The position numbers were made by a program, and so were the translations under genes. A stretch of DNA of 64,000 nt, taken from Labia minor (taxonomy: Eukaryota > Arthropoda > Insecta > Dermaptera > Spongiphoridae). The stretch covers positions 59,743,461 through 59,807,460 of the forward strand of contig OY720348.1 of NCBI GenBank assembly GCA_963082975.1. Reading direction: 5' to 3'. Of the stretch, positions 63,327 through 64,000 are shown piece after piece; position 1 is the stretch's first letter; the number at the start of each line of letters is the position of its first letter. The notes beneath the pieces are model-generated. The model worked only from the letters and a program-made list of their open reading frames with translations. It was not told the DNA's origin and ran no database searches.

Positions 63327-64000
63327 TCTTGTTGGATGCACTACCTGTTAAACAATCCTGCTCTCCCTTTAATTAACAATTTGGATCAATTAAATTTATC
63401 TAATTATTATATAATGTTTACATTTAATTAATTTATTGTAGTAAAATTTAAACAATTAAAAAAAAATTTCATTTTTGTATGTACAAAAAAATTCAATATT
63501 CTTAGAGATATTTGATTTGATAAGCAAAAAATAAATAAAATAAATTGGTGGACTCAATGTTCGATTATAATATACAAAACCTAAAAGATATATATATATA
63601 TATATATAGCTCAGATTAAACATTATATATAGACTATGTCAATATAACATCATATTATATTTAAAAATGAATATTGGTATAAAAGTATTACAGGATAAAA
63701 GATAGAATAGAGTAGCGCTTCTATTGTTTAAATATTATAGATTTTAATTAACATTGCTATATAATTAATTTTACAATTAAGTCTTTTTAAATAAAACATT
63801 TGTATTATTAAATAAAAATAGATCTATTTATTTAACCTGCAATGATAGATATTTTCAAATGTTATCATTATCATGACATGAATTAATTATTATTTATAAT
63901 GACAGTTTCATATTTTTTTTGTTTTATTTTGAGTACAAATTTCAAAAGCTCTAAATATAATTTGGAATTTATTAACAAATAATATAATTTGACTTAATAT
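63327..64000. other. A+T-rich window end
   Basis: (TA)n run at about 63590-63608. No gene or repeat recognised; the frame at 63234-63431 begins in the TIR element and is not protein-like. Confidence 0.45.

Noticed and set aside
63290-63345. A 27-base minus-strand micro-exon bounded by TTTAACAG and GAGGAG|GTAAGAG.
   Set aside because: The GAGGAGGTAAGAGTTGG donor-like sequence also occurs inverted at 63104; it is the terminal repeat of the TIR element at 63101-63326.

Overview
The window is a very A+T-rich (by eye roughly three quarters A+T), intron- or intergenic-like stretch of an animal genome. The transposon repertoire (jockey-clade LINE, Ty3/Gypsy pol, several mariner subfamilies, hAT, Mutator-like and TA-flanked MITEs, tRNA-derived SINEs) points to an arthropod, most likely an insect. 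Nothing looks prokaryotic: there are no operons, no ribosome binding sites, no rRNA and no CRISPR. I found no complete, confidently identifiable host gene. Most open frames are decayed transposon coding sequence or low-complexity shadows.

Layout. 1-1.75 kb: a minus-strand Ty3/Gypsy retropepsin fragment abutting a 5'-truncated jockey RT fragment. 2-10.1 kb: a field of hAT MITEs with intact 8-bp target duplications, including one hAT inside another (8.7-10.1 kb), plus SINE copies and a mariner 5' end. 10.1-19.5 kb: first copies of a ~600-bp hairpin-ended repeat (called Fam-A here, ten copies in the window), two of three long-TIR Mutator-like MITEs, a GC-richer block ending in a short ORF with a signal peptide (15.0-15.7 kb), a ~210-bp tandem repeat and a coding-like minus-strand terminal-exon candidate (17.9 kb). 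19.5-28.9 kb: another terminal-exon candidate, a mariner relic, LINE 3' ends, more Fam-A, a basic coiled-coil-like exon candidate (24 kb) and the third Mutator-like MITE. 29-36 kb: sequence with few recognisable repeats, then Fam-Q repeats and a 2.46-kb composite unit. 36-43 kb: a solo-LTR-like insertion in a Fam-A copy and a mariner nested in a mariner. 43-54 kb: LINE 3' ends, a palindromic Penelope-like element, the second near-identical copy of the 2.46-kb unit, a gag-like pseudogene and a TIR element. 54-64 kb: tandem repeats (79 bp and 118 bp), LINE endonuclease relics, more Fam-A, a third terminal-exon candidate (62.9 kb) and a small TIR element.

The parts do not form one pathway. They record layered transposition, with insertions into older insertions that give relative ages. 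The most unusual items are the 2.46-kb composite unit, in which two copies of a small repeat flank cargo and the whole appears twice at about 99% identity; the Fam-A repeat with no assigned class; and MITEs that carry a perfect CTCF-like core and Fam-Q repeats that carry perfect CRE palindromes. Family names Fam-A, Fam-Q, Fam-L, Fam-S and Fam-P are labels used only in this report.
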